Part shown: piece after piece, positions 33,958 to 42,376 of the stretch
Layout: each line of letters begins with the position of its first letter
How positions within the stretch are numbered: the stretch's first letter is position 1
Source of the DNA: Cupriavidus sp.
GTDB taxonomy: Bacteria; Pseudomonadota; Gammaproteobacteria; Burkholderiales; Burkholderiaceae
Length of the DNA: 64,000 nt
Reading direction: 5' to 3'
Assembly: GCA_031181345.1 (NCBI GenBank)
Contig: JAPSLC010000015.1
Location: 24,086 to 88,085, forward strand
The notes under the pieces: generated by a model
The model's input: only the letters and a program-made list of their open reading frames with translations
Databases searched by the model: none
Told to the model about the DNA's origin: nothing
Program-made: the position numbers and the translations under genes

Positions 33958-33959
33958 TC

Positions 33960-35363
33960 ATGGCGGCGGAAAAGCAAGTCAAGACGACCGGCCTGCTGGG
34001 CTGGATCGACGCGCGCTTCCCGGCGACGCAGCTGTGGGAAGACCATCTGTCCAAGTACTACGCGCCGAAGAACTTCAACTTCTGGTACTTCTTCGGCTCG
34101 CTGGCGCTGCTGGTGCTGGTGATCCAGATCGTCACCGGCATCTTCCTGGTGATGAACTACAAGCCCGACGGCACGCTGAACGCCGCCGGCATCCCGGTGG
34201 CCTACGCCAGCGTCGAGTTCATCATGCGCGAGGTGCCCTGGGGCTGGTTGGTCCGCTACATGCACTCGACCGGCGCCTCGGCGTTCTTCGTGGTGGTCTA
34301 CCTGCATATGTTCCGCGGGCTGCTGTACGGTTCGTACCGCAAGCCGCGCGAGCTGGTCTGGATCTTCGGCTGCCTGATCTTCCTGACGCTGATGGCCGAG
34401 GCCTTCATGGGCTATCTGCTGCCGTGGGGCCAGATGTCGTACTGGGGCGCCCAGGTGATCGTCAACCTGTTCTCGGCGATCCCGGTGATCGGCCAGGACC
34501 TGTCGCTGTTCATCCGCGGTGACTACGTGGTCAGCGACGCGACGCTGAACCGCTTCTTCTCGTTCCACGTGATCGCGGTGCCGCTGGTGCTGCTGGGCCT
34601 GGTGGTCGCCCACATCATCGCGCTGCACGAAGTGGGTTCGAACAATCCGGATGGCGTCGAGATCAAGGCCAACAAGGACGAAAACGGCGTGCCGATCGAC
34701 GGCATCCCGTTCCACCCGTACTACTCGGTGCACGACCTGATGGGCGTTGGCGTGTTCCTGATCTTCTTCTCGGCCGTGATCTTCTTCTTCCCGGAGATGG
34801 GCGGCTACTTCCTGGAACACAACAACTTCTTCCCGGCCGACCCGCTGAAGACGCCGCCGCACATCGCGCCGGTCTGGTACTTCACGCCGTTCTATTCGAT
34901 GCTGCGTGCCACCACGGCCAACTTCCTGCCGATCCTGTGGATCTTCTTCGCGGTGCTGCTCGGCATCCTGTTCCTGCGCAGCAAGAGCCTGAAGGTCAAG
35001 GGCATTGCGGTGGCGATCGCGGTGCTGCTGGCGCTGGGCTTCTACTTCATCGACGCCAAGTTCTGGGGCGTGGTGATCATGGGCGGTTCGGTGATCATCC
35101 TGTTCTTCCTGCCCTGGCTCGACCATTCGCCGGTCAAGTCGATCCGCTACCGTCCGGCTTTCCACAAGACGATCCTGATGGTGTTCGTCGCGTTCTTCCT
35201 GATCCTGGGCTACCTCGGCGTGCAGCCGCCGTCGCCGGTCGGCGAGAAGGTGTCGCAGCTCGGTACGCTGCTGTACTTCGCCTTCTTCCTCGCCATGCCG
35301 CTGTGGAGCCGCGTCGGCACCTTCCAGCCGGTGCCCGAGCGCGTGACTTTCAAGCACCACTAA
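33960..35363 (+). CDS. petB: Ubiquinol-cytochrome c reductase cytochrome b
   Basis: Core membrane subunit of bc1, 467 residues with about eight to nine helices. Heme-binding histidines lie in two pairs: MHSTGASAFFVVVYLHMF and FHVIAVPLVLLGLVVAH. The Qo-site region contains a PVWY tetrapeptide (APVWYFTPFYSML, near residue 305) where PEWY occurs in mitochondria and alpha-proteobacteria. It ends in VTFKHH. AAAAGGAGAG precedes the ATG at 33960; a TTG at 33954 is less likely. It lies between petA and petC. Confidence 0.97.
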   Translation: MAAEKQVKTTGLLGWIDARFPATQLWEDHLSKYYAPKNFNFWYFFGSLALLVLVIQIVTGIFLVMNYKPDGTLNAAGIPVAYASVEFIMREVPWGWLVRYMHSTGASAFFVVVYLHMFRGLLYGSYRKPRELVWIFGCLIFLTLMAEAFMGYLLPWGQMSYWGAQVIVNLFSAIPVIGQDLSLFIRGDYVVSDATLNRFFSFHVIAVPLVLLGLVVAHIIALHEVGSNNPDGVEIKANKDENGVPIDGIPFHPYYSVHDLMGVGVFLIFFSAVIFFFPEMGGYFLEHNNFFPADPLKTPPHIAPVWYFTPFYSMLRATTANFLPILWIFFAVLLGILFLRSKSLKVKGIAVAIAVLLALGFYFIDAKFWGVVIMGGSVIILFFLPWLDHSPVKSIRYRPAFHKTILMVFVAFFLILGYLGVQPPSPVGEKVSQLGTLLYFAFFLAMPLWSRVGTFQPVPERVTFKHH

Positions 35364-35389
35364 GCCAGGCCCAAGGACAAGGAACAACG

Positions 35390-36133
35390 ATGAAAAAGCT
35401 GCTTTCCATTCTCGCGCTGGCCGGCGCGTGCATTGCCGGTGCGCCCGCCATCGCCGCCGAAGGGGGCTATCCGCTCGAGCCGGCGCCGGTCAACACCAGC
35501 GACCTGTTCTCGCTGCAGCGTGGCGCCAAGCTGTTCGTCAACTACTGCCTGAACTGCCACGGCGCGTCGATGATGCGCTACAACCGGCTGCGCGATATCG
35601 GGCTGACCGAAGACCAGATCCGCGAGAACCTGATGTTTACCGCCGACAAGGTCGGCGAAACGATGACCATCGCGATGCAGCCGAAGGACGCCAAGGCCTG
35701 GTTCGGCGCGGCGCCGCCGGACCTGTCGGTGATCGCCCGCGCGCGCGGCGACGCCTGGCTGTACACGTATCTGCGCACGTTCTACCGCGACGACACCCGC
35801 GCGACCGGCTGGAACAACCTGGTCTTCCCGAGCGTCGGCATGCCGCACGTGCTCTGGGAACTGCAGGGCCAGCGTGCCGCCAAGTTCACCGACGTCGAAG
35901 AGCATGGTGAAAAAGTGCACAAGTTCGTCGGTTTTGAACAGCTGACGCCCGGCAGCATGACGCCGCTGCAGTACGATACCGCCGTCGCCGACCTGGTCGC
36001 CTATCTGGACTGGATGGCCGAGCCGGCGCAGAACCATCGCCGCCGCCTGGGCGTGTGGGTGCTGCTGTTCCTGGGCATCTTCACCGTGTTCGCCTGGCGC
36101 CTGAACGCCGCCTACTGGAAAGACATCAAGTAA
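35390..36133 (+). CDS. petC: Ubiquinol-cytochrome c reductase cytochrome c1
   Basis: 247-residue cytochrome c1. A signal peptide is cleaved near AIAA-E (residue 24). Heme is bound covalently at C53-L-N-C56-H57, and GMPHVLWELQG probably includes the Met ligand region. A C-terminal helix (VWVLLFLGIFTVFAWRLNAAYW) anchors it with the heme domain in the periplasm. It lies 26 bases after petB with AAGGA and GGAAC before the ATG. It completes the three-subunit bacterial complex. Confidence 0.96.
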   Translation: MKKLLSILALAGACIAGAPAIAAEGGYPLEPAPVNTSDLFSLQRGAKLFVNYCLNCHGASMMRYNRLRDIGLTEDQIRENLMFTADKVGETMTIAMQPKDAKAWFGAAPPDLSVIARARGDAWLYTYLRTFYRDDTRATGWNNLVFPSVGMPHVLWELQGQRAAKFTDVEEHGEKVHKFVGFEQLTPGSMTPLQYDTAVADLVAYLDWMAEPAQNHRRRLGVWVLLFLGIFTVFAWRLNAAYWKDIK

Positions 36134-36368
36134 TCCCGGTAGACCGCCCGAGGGCTAGCGCGGAGTTGCGTATGCGGCACCGCCTGGCCCTTTTTCCTTT
36201 GTGACGGAATGAATTGAATCGAGCCCTGTGCGCGCCACGCGGCGCCCGCCGAGCCACCGATCCGGCATTCCGTAACGCTATTTGTAACGAATTTGCTTTC
36301 CGATGGTGGGTTCTGACAGAATGTTTGACCCAACTTCGGCCTAGCGCCGCCTCCAAGGAATCCCAACC

Positions 36369-36980
36369 ATGATGGTGTTGTATTCGGGCACCACCTGCCC
36401 GTTCTCTCAGCGTTGCCGCTTGGTCCTGTTCGAAAAGGGCATGGACTTCGAAATCCGCGACGTCGACCTGTTCAACAAGCCGGAAGACATCTCGGTGATG
36501 AATCCGTACGGCCAGGTGCCCATCCTGGTCGAGCGCGACCTGATCCTGTACGAATCCAACATCATTAACGAGTACATCGACGAGCGCTTCCCGCACCCCC
36601 AGCTGATGCCGGCCGACCCGGTCCAGCGCGCCCGCGCCCGCCTGTTCCTGTTCAACTTCGAGAAGGAACTGTTCACCCACGTCTACGTGCTGGAGAACGA
36701 AAAGGGCAAGACGGCGGAAAAGAGCCACGAGCGTGCGCGCGGCGCGATCCGCGACCGCCTGACGCAACTGGCGCCGATCTTCGTCAAGAACAAGTACATG
36801 CTCGGCGAAGAGTTCTCGATGCTGGACGTCGCCATCGCGCCGCTGCTGTGGCGCCTGGACCACTACGGCATCGAGCTGTCGAAGAACGCCGCCCCGCTGC
36901 TGAAGTACGCGGAACGGATCTTCAGCCGCCCCGCCTATATCGAAGCGCTGACCCCGTCGGAAAAGGTGATGCGCCGCTAA
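36369..36980 (+). CDS. sspA: Stringent starvation protein A
   Basis: SspA is a glutathione S-transferase-like protein of 203 residues that binds RNA polymerase and affects stationary-phase and acid-stress transcription in E. coli. An N-terminal thioredoxin-like domain (MMVLYSGTTCPFSQRCRLVLFEKG) is followed by the all-helical C-terminal domain (LLWRLDHYGIELSKNAAPLLKYAERIFSR). The PYGQVPILVERDLILYESNIINEYIDERFPHP stretch is conserved in SspA. The 235-base gap before it holds no gene. sspB follows after 54 bases. Confidence 0.95.
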   Translation: MMVLYSGTTCPFSQRCRLVLFEKGMDFEIRDVDLFNKPEDISVMNPYGQVPILVERDLILYESNIINEYIDERFPHPQLMPADPVQRARARLFLFNFEKELFTHVYVLENEKGKTAEKSHERARGAIRDRLTQLAPIFVKNKYMLGEEFSMLDVAIAPLLWRLDHYGIELSKNAAPLLKYAERIFSRPAYIEALTPSEKVMRR

Positions 36981-37034
36981 GCCGGCCCGGCCCGAGCCCG
37001 CTCGGGCCACCGGCGCGACGCCACTGGAAGTCTT

Positions 37035-37529
37035 ATGCCCGAAACCTCGACCAAGCCCTACCTGATCCGCGCCATTTACGAATGGTGCACGGACAACGGC
37101 TTCACTCCGTATATCGCCGTGTTCGTCGACGCGAACACCAACGTGCCGCGCGAATTCGTCAAGAACAACGAGATCGTGCTGAACGTCAGCTTCGACGCGA
37201 CCAGCGGTCTGGAAATGGGCAACGAGTGGATCAGCTTCAGCGCCCGCTTCGGCGGCGTCTCGCGCAAGCTGGACGTGCCGGTCGACAACGTGCTGGCGAT
37301 TTACGCGCGGGAGAACGGGCAGGGCATGGCATTCCCGGTTGAGCGCAGCGTGCCGGAGACCCAGGCTGCAACCGAACGCGAACTGAATCCGCCGCCGAAA
37401 CTGGCGCCGGTCGAAAGCGACGGCGCCGCGCAAGCCGACGGCGCGGACACGTCGGATGACGACGATCCGAACCCGCCGCCGGTGCCGCGGATCGGCACGC
37501 GCAAGCCTTCGCTGAAGGTCGTCAAGTAA
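37035..37529 (+). CDS. sspB: ClpXP adaptor SspB
   Basis: SspB binds ssrA-tagged proteins and delivers them to ClpXP. 164 residues. The folded N-terminal domain (KPYLIRAIYEWCTDNGFTPYIAVFVD... GVSRKLDVPVDNVLAIYAREN) is followed by an acidic, disordered linker. It ends with the short ClpX-binding motif PSLKVVK, matching the XB peptide of E. coli SspB. It forms an operon with sspA. Confidence 0.95.
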   Translation: MPETSTKPYLIRAIYEWCTDNGFTPYIAVFVDANTNVPREFVKNNEIVLNVSFDATSGLEMGNEWISFSARFGGVSRKLDVPVDNVLAIYARENGQGMAFPVERSVPETQAATERELNPPPKLAPVESDGAAQADGADTSDDDDPNPPPVPRIGTRKPSLKVVK

Positions 37530-37537
37530 CCCCCTTC

Positions 37538-37559
37538 GGCCGGTCTGTTCTGACCGGCC
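37538..37559 (+). terminator. Hairpin after sspB
   Basis: Stem GGCCGGTC (37538-37545) and GACCGGCC (37552-37559) with a 6-base loop. It has no T-run, so termination is likely weak. Confidence 0.45.
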
Positions 37560-37609
37560 AACCATCGCCAACGCAGCCCGCATGCAGTAGAATCGCGGTC
37601 TGCATCAAA

Positions 37610-37685
37610 GCCGGCTTAGCTCATCAGGTAGAGCAGTTGATTTGTAATCATCAGGTGGCGGGTTCGAGTCCTGCAGCCGGCACCA
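37610..37685 (+). tRNA. tRNA-Thr (anticodon UGU), CCA encoded
   Basis: Acceptor stem GCCGGCT pairs with AGCCGGC, followed by an encoded ACCA end. The D stem is GCTC/GAGC, the anticodon loop TTTGTAA gives UGU (reads ACA), and the T arm is GCGGG/TTCGAGT/CCTGC. Total length is 76 bases. The anticodon stem (GTTGA/TCATC) has a U-U mismatch at the second pair. TAGAAT at 37588-37593 may be its -10 box. Confidence 0.95.
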
Positions 37686-37692
37686 AGAAAAC

Positions 37693-37730
37693 AAGGGGTT
37701 GCGCCAATACCGCGCAACCCCTTCTTCATT
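37693..37730. terminator. Bidirectional terminator after tRNA-Thr
   Basis: A 12-base perfect stem AAGGGGTTGCGC (37693-37704) and GCGCAACCCCTT (37712-37723). T-rich DNA follows on the plus strand (CTTCATT) and on the minus strand (TTGTTTTCTTGG), so it may also end the minus-strand gene at 37768. Confidence 0.8.
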
Positions 37731-37767
37731 AGAGCGCCAGGCTCGCGTGGCACATGTTGCCGTGACC

Positions 37768-38064
37768 TCAGCCCGCCCTCGGTCTGTATCGGCGAATCTC
37801 AATTCCGCCGACACACAGCGTTCCCGCCCTCTCCAGAAAGTCGCGCACATAGTCCGTCGCCATATGCGCGTCGAAGTCCTCCGGGCGCTGCCAAGTTTCG
37901 TAGACAGTCCAAGTGTCCGGTTCGTCGATCGATTCGAGAATGTCGTAACGGACGCAGCCGGGTTCGCTGTGGGTCGGACGAACCAGCTTCATCAATGCGG
38001 CGCCCAATGCCTCGCCTTCTCCGGCTTTCGCTCGCATCGTCGCGATGTTCACCAGGGGTTTCAT
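37768..38064 (-). CDS. Antibiotic biosynthesis monooxygenase-domain protein
   Basis: A 98-residue ABM-domain protein (dimeric alpha-beta barrel, the fold of YgiN and quinol monooxygenases). Features are VNIATMRAKAGEGEALGAALMKLV, EPGCVRYDILESIDEPDTWTVYETWQRPEDFDAHM and a C-terminal strand. The substrate is unknown; the fold serves small aromatic or quinone oxidations, and some members have no proven activity. It is 16 bases downstream of the SDR gene on the same strand, so the two are probably cotranscribed. Confidence 0.82.
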   Translation of the reverse strand: MKPLVNIATMRAKAGEGEALGAALMKLVRPTHSEPGCVRYDILESIDEPDTWTVYETWQRPEDFDAHMATDYVRDFLERAGTLCVGGIEIRRYRPRAG

Positions 38065-38080
38065 CGTGGTGCCTCCGCTT

Positions 38081-38818
38081 TTACAGACTCAGTCCGCCGT
38101 CGATCAGAAAATCCGCGCCGGTGACAAATGCGCTGTCGTCGGACACTAGGTAGCGCGCCAGCGCTGCCACTTCGGCGGGCTCGCCCATGCGTCCCACCGC
38201 AGCCGCCTTCGCGCCTTCGGCATTGGCTTCTTCCGAGTTGGCGCCGAGGATGGGAGTTTGTACGAAGCCCGGCAGGATTGCGTTCACGCGAATTCCGTGT
38301 GGCGCGAGTTCCGCGGCCGCGGATCGCGTCATCCCCCGCACTGCCCATTTTGTTGAGGTATAGGCGAGGATGCCGGGATATCCCTTCACACCGCATACGG
38401 AGGAGGTGTTGACGATGACGCCGCCTCTGCCCACTTTGATGAAATGCTTAGCGGCGGCTTGCATGCCGAGGAAGGTGCCGCGCTGATTTACCGCGACATG
38501 ACGATTGAATAGTTCCGGTGTGGTCTCAATGATCGACGCCGGCTGGTAGATGCCGGCATTGTTGATCACGCCATCCAAGCGGCCAAAATGGGCAACGGCG
38601 GCTTCGATGACGGCGCGCCACTGGTGGGCATCGGCTACGTCGTGCGACAGGAGCAGAGCATTGGCGCCCAGCACGTCGGCGCGCTGTCGGCGCGGTTCGA
38701 TATTCAGGTCCGTCATGACGACTCGCGCGCCGGCTTGCACCAACAGTTCGGCTTCCGCCAACCCTATGCCGCTGGCTGCGCCAGTCACGAGCACAACTTT
38801 TCCGTTCAACGATTGCAT
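38081..38818 (-). CDS. Short-chain dehydrogenase/reductase
   Basis: A classical SDR of 245 residues. The coenzyme motif is TGAASGIGLAEAE (TGxxxGxG), with NNAG at the end of strand 4. The catalytic Ser-Tyr-Lys set is NTSSVCGVKGY...AYTSTK (YxxxK). An Asp after the second strand (VVMTDLNIEP) suggests NAD rather than NADP. The C-terminus LIDGGLSL is standard. GGAGGT five bases before the ATG at 38818 fixes the start. It leads a two-gene unit with the ABM protein. The substrate is unknown. Confidence 0.88.
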   Translation of the reverse strand: MQSLNGKVVLVTGAASGIGLAEAELLVQAGARVVMTDLNIEPRRQRADVLGANALLLSHDVADAHQWRAVIEAAVAHFGRLDGVINNAGIYQPASIIETTPELFNRHVAVNQRGTFLGMQAAAKHFIKVGRGGVIVNTSSVCGVKGYPGILAYTSTKWAVRGMTRSAAAELAPHGIRVNAILPGFVQTPILGANSEEANAEGAKAAAVGRMGEPAEVAALARYLVSDDSAFVTGADFLIDGGLSL

Positions 38819-38922
38819 AGCTACCTCCAACGATTTGCGGTGACACGAAAACGTTGGAGGCAGTTTCGGACAGGCTGATGCTGACGCGTTAGCTAGTTTC
38901 TCGGCAATGCTTGCTCAATCCT

Positions 38923-39280
38923 CAGGCGGCCGTGATCGCCGACACGCTGAAAACCGTGCAACGCCCAACCTACCCCACTGGCGCTGCATCGTGGTCGACG
39001 ACGGCTCCACCGACGACACCGCCCAACGCGTGCAGCCCTGCCTGGAGAAGGACCGCCGCTTCACCTACCTCCGCAAGCCGAACGGCGGCGTAGCGTCGGC
39101 ACGCAATCTGGGCATCCGGCTAGCCGGCAGCGAATACATGCTGCCGCTCGATGGCGACGACAAGATTCACCTTGACTTCCTGTGCCGCGCGATGGCTCAT
39201 TGCGCCGAGCATCCAGACACGTCGCTGGACTGCTGCCAAGCGATGCGTTTCGGCACGAAGAAGGGGAGGTGCCGGCTGCC
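38923..39280 (+). pseudogene. Truncated, frameshifted glycosyltransferase copy
   Basis: This 358-base segment is a degraded copy of 42461-42819 in the intact family 2 glycosyltransferase gene. It retains AVIADTLKTVQR, then, after a one-base deletion near 38972, continues in another frame with HWRCIVVDDGSTDD, FTYLRKPNGGVASARNLGIRLAG and PLDGDDKIH. The 5' end (start and IIVPCYNQ) and all after RLP are missing. Similarity stops abruptly 43 bases before the GntR gene's stop. It is not expected to make a working enzyme. By eye the copies agree at roughly four of five bases. Confidence 0.88.
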
Positions 39281-39323
39281 GGTGTGGCGCTACAAGCGGC
39301 ACCCCGCCCGTATGCTTCAGTCT

Positions 39324-40019
39324 TCACCGGTCATCCAAACTCGTCGGAAAATGCACCCCCGCCCTTTGCGCCGCCTGCACGATATGGTCCGCCATCGCCC
39401 GCTGCGCCAGCGAAGGATCCCCGGCGGCCAGCGCATCAATAATCGCCGTGTGCTCGTTGAACGTAGCCCGCCGGGCCCCGCGCTTGTAAAACGGCAGCCG
39501 TTGGCTTTCCTGAACGATCTCCGCACTGTTGCGCAGGATCTCCGCGATCGCTCGATTGCCGGAGATCGCGATGATCTGCATGTGGAAATCGAAATCGAGC
39601 TGCGCGGCCTGCGTGAAATCGGATGCCTCGATGCAAGCCTGCATCGCTTCCGCATTGGCGCGCAGCGCGTCGATGTCGGCGGGCTCGACCACCAATGCCG
39701 CTAGGCGCGCGGTGAAATTTTCCAGCGCGAAGCGCAGCTGGTAGATGTCGGTCAGCGAATGCGAATCGGCGAAGCGCCAGGGGTGGGTGGAAGGGGCGGG
39801 GCCTTCCGCGACGTACACGCCCTTGCCAGGCCGCGCCACGATCAGACCCAGTCCCTGCAAGGTGGAGAACGCCTCCCGCAGAGAGGTCCGGCTGATGCCG
39901 AGGCGCTCGGAGAGCTCGCGCTGGGAAGGCAGCAGCGAGCCGGCGGGGTAGGTGCCGTCGTTGATCCACTGCTGGATCAGCCGGGCGGCATTGGCGGCGA
40001 CTGCGGTCGAATTGAACAT
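39324..40019 (-). CDS. FadR/FCD-type GntR transcriptional regulator
   Basis: A 231-residue GntR-family repressor of the FCD subgroup. The winged helix-turn-helix is at the N-terminus (PAGSLLPSQRELSERLGISRTSLREAFSTLQGLGLI), followed by the FCD effector domain with metal-ligand positions in LDFDFHMQII and the C-terminal MADHIVQAAQRAG. Palindromes of the FCD type (TGGTNNNACCA) lie in the nearby transporter/lyase promoter region. It likely controls that cassette; the effector could be a ureidoglycolate-like acid (inference). The start at 40019 (MFNSTAVAANAAR) is preferred to the open frame to 40139. Confidence 0.88.
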   Translation of the reverse strand: MFNSTAVAANAARLIQQWINDGTYPAGSLLPSQRELSERLGISRTSLREAFSTLQGLGLIVARPGKGVYVAEGPAPSTHPWRFADSHSLTDIYQLRFALENFTARLAALVVEPADIDALRANAEAMQACIEASDFTQAAQLDFDFHMQIIAISGNRAIAEILRNSAEIVQESQRLPFYKRGARRATFNEHTAIIDALAAGDPSLAQRAMADHIVQAAQRAGVHFPTSLDDR

Positions 40020-40149
40020 GCCTGATGTCTGAACGAGGAAGAGCGCCGAGGCAGCAGCGGACGAACTGGTCGCCCGTCGAAGCGGAGGGCGCCGCTCAGG
40101 CAGACGATTGTACCCGAGCGCCGCCGCGCCCCTTCGCACCGAAAACGGC

Positions 40150-41481
40150 CTACTTGTTGACCAGCTTCGCGGGCACCGTGTACGTCAGCAGGGCGCCCAT
40201 CAGCAGCACGCCGGCCAGCACGAACATCGCGAGGTTGGTGCTTTGCGTCGCGTCCTTGATCAGCCCGATCATGTAGGGGCTCAGGAAGCCGGCGAGGTTG
40301 GCGAAGGAGTTGATCATCGCGATGCCGGCGGCGGCGCCGGCGCCCGACAGGATCGCGGTCGGCAGGCTCCAGAACAGCGGCGAGGTGGCAAGGCTGCCGC
40401 CGGCCGCCAGTGCCAGTGCGGCGAGGGACCATGCCACGTTGTCGCTGAACACGGCGCTCAGCATCAGGCCCGTGGCGCCGCAGCAGAACGGCACGATCAG
40501 ATGCCAGCGGCGCTCGCGCATGCGGTCGGAGCTGCGGCTGACGAGAATCATCGAGCAGACCGCGACCGAGAACGGCACGGCGGTCAGCAGGCCGATATGC
40601 AGCGCGCTCGATACGCCGGACTGCTTGATCAACGTCGGCAGCCAGAACGTCAGGCCGTACTGGCCCATCACCGTGCAGAAGCAGATGAAGGCCATCTTGA
40701 CGATGCGCGTATCGGCGAACAGCGCGCGCAGCGTCGGATGCGCGTCCTTGGCAAGGCGTTCGTTCGCGATATTGCGTTCGAGCAGGGCCTTCTCCGATTC
40801 CGTCAGCCACTTGGCAGAACGGATGTTGTTATCGAGGTAGAACATCACCGCCACGCCGACCAGCAGCGAGGGGATGGCCTCGATCAGAAACATCCATTGC
40901 CAGCCGCGCAGCCCCGATACGCCCTGCATCGATTCCATGATCCAGCCCGACAGCGGCCCACCGAAGATGCCGGACACCGGGATCGCACACATGAACAGCG
41001 CGACCATCCTGGCGCGGCGATGCGACGGGAACCAGTAGGTCAGGTACAGGATCATGCCGGGATAGAAGCCGGCCTCGGCGGCGCCGAGCAGCAGGCGCAG
41101 CACGTAGAACTGCGTCGGCGTCGTGACGAACATCATCGCCGCCGAGATCAGCGCCCAGGTAATCATGATGCGAGAGATGGTCGCCTTGGCGCCGATCCTG
41201 TGCATCAGCATGTTGCTGGGCACTTCGAAGAAGAAGTAGCCGATGAAGAAGAGACCTGCACCCAGGCCGTACATCGCCTCGCTGAACTGCAGATCGGCGA
41301 GCATATGCAGCTTGGCGAAGCCGACATTCACGCGATCGAGGTAGGCGACGACGTAGCACAGCATCAGGAAGGGTAGCAGTCGCCAGGCGACCTTGCGGTA
41401 GAGCGCGTTCTCTTGCGCGACGGCCGGGATGTCGGCCTCGGACGCCGGCGTGATTGCCGGGCCGGCTTGGTAGGGTGTCAT
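40150..41481 (-). CDS. MFS transporter, anion:cation symporter (ACS) type
   Basis: A 443-residue major facilitator with 12 predicted helices. Motifs are the early FLMLCYVVAYLDRVNVGFAKL (D and R of ACS family), GAGLFFIGYFFFEVPSNMLMHRIGA, and GAAEAGFYPGMILYLTYWFPSHRRAR. These are typical of ACS members importing tartrate, phthalate, allantoate-like or other organic acids. The ATG at 41481 has GGAG upstream. It is divergent from the ureidoglycolate-lyase gene and shares its operator region. The substrate is likely an acid fed to that enzyme; not proven. Confidence 0.9.
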   Translation of the reverse strand: MTPYQAGPAITPASEADIPAVAQENALYRKVAWRLLPFLMLCYVVAYLDRVNVGFAKLHMLADLQFSEAMYGLGAGLFFIGYFFFEVPSNMLMHRIGAKATISRIMITWALISAAMMFVTTPTQFYVLRLLLGAAEAGFYPGMILYLTYWFPSHRRARMVALFMCAIPVSGIFGGPLSGWIMESMQGVSGLRGWQWMFLIEAIPSLLVGVAVMFYLDNNIRSAKWLTESEKALLERNIANERLAKDAHPTLRALFADTRIVKMAFICFCTVMGQYGLTFWLPTLIKQSGVSSALHIGLLTAVPFSVAVCSMILVSRSSDRMRERRWHLIVPFCCGATGLMLSAVFSDNVAWSLAALALAAGGSLATSPLFWSLPTAILSGAGAAAGIAMINSFANLAGFLSPYMIGLIKDATQSTNLAMFVLAGVLLMGALLTYTVPAKLVNK

Positions 41482-41526
41482 GGGCACGTCTCCTCGTATT
41501 TGTTGTATCGTCGGGTGGAATTCGGG

Positions 41527-41539
41527 CTGGTATGACCAG
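41527..41539. promoter_or_regulatory. GntR (FCD) operator 1, upstream of the MFS gene
   Basis: CTGGT-ATG-ACCAG, a perfect 5-3-5 inverted repeat with the TGGTNNNACCA core used by FCD-type GntR proteins. It lies 46 bases before the MFS start. Confidence 0.7.
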
Positions 41540-41643
41540 TATGAATAACGTATCAGGGCGCCACAATAGCGTCCGGAGAACATTCAGAGAATCCGCGTTT
41601 ACCCGCCGGTTTTTCGCATTGACACCGGCCGACGCTATAGTAA

Positions 41644-41660
41644 TACTGGTAAGACCAGTA
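41644..41660. promoter_or_regulatory. GntR (FCD) operator 2, upstream of the lyase gene
   Basis: TACTGGT-AAG-ACCAGTA, a perfect 7-3-7 inverted repeat sharing CTGGTNNGACCAG with operator 1, 26 bases before the lyase ATG. Each divergent gene thus has its own site. Confidence 0.75.
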
Positions 41661-41686
41661 CGTTTATGATTTGCCTCTGACCCGCC

Positions 41687-42250
41687 ATGCCTCTTCTCAC
41701 CGAATCCCTGCCCCTGATCGCGCAACCGCTGACCGCAGACGCCTTCGCACCCTTCGGCGACATCATCGACAGCGATGGACACGTGCCGATCGCCATCAAT
41801 CGAGGCATGTGCCATCGCTTTCACGACCTCGCCGAAGTCGACGTGTCTTCGAACGACGGACGCCCGCTGATCAATCTGTTCGAGTCGCAGCCCTATGCGC
41901 TGCCGCTGGCGCTGACCTCCTTCGAACGGCACCCGCTCGGCAGCCAGGCGTTCATCCCGTTGGGGGATGCGCCGTTCCTGGTCGTGGTGGCGCCGCCTGG
42001 CGACGCGATCGACCCGCAAGCGGTGCGGGCCTTCGTCACCAACGGCCGGCAAGGCGTCAACTATCGGAAGGGGGTGTGGCACCACTCGCTGATCGTGACT
42101 GAAGGCGTGGCCCGCTTCATCGTGGTCGATCGCGGCGGGCCGGGGAACAACTGCGACGAGCTGGAGCTCGCTGGAGGCGCCACGCTGCGGTTGTCCTTGC
42201 CGCAGACGGAGTCGGAACGGGCGTCGGGAATCGAAGCTACGTTGTTTTGA
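41687..42250 (+). CDS. allA: Ureidoglycolate lyase
   Basis: AllA splits ureidoglycolate into glyoxylate and urea in purine/allantoin breakdown. 187 residues. The cupin-like domain begins [15 protein letters not shown], and has [26 protein letters not shown], and [13 protein letters not shown], the last two containing conserved His and Glu residues of the family. It is divergent from the ACS transporter and under a matching operator. Other allantoin genes are not in the window, so the cassette may salvage ureidoglycolate or feed a distant pathway. Confidence 0.88.
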   Translation: MPLLTESLPLIAQPLTADAFAPFGDIIDSDGHVPIAINRGMCHRFHDLAEVDVSSNDGRPLINLFESQPYALPLALTSFERHPLGSQAFIPLGDAPFLVVVAPPGDAIDPQAVRAFVTNGRQGVNYRKGVWHHSLIVTEGVARFIVVDRGGPGNNCDELELAGGATLRLSLPQTESERASGIEATLF

Positions 42251-42376
42251 CTGGAGCGGCGCCTTGGCGAACTTCCCGGAAAGCTGACTGGCCCGAGCTT
42301 CAAGCCCGGTTTTCCAGGTCCGTCACGCTCGGTATGCGATCATTGGCCGCAATCGCAGAACCCGCTTTCCCCATTC

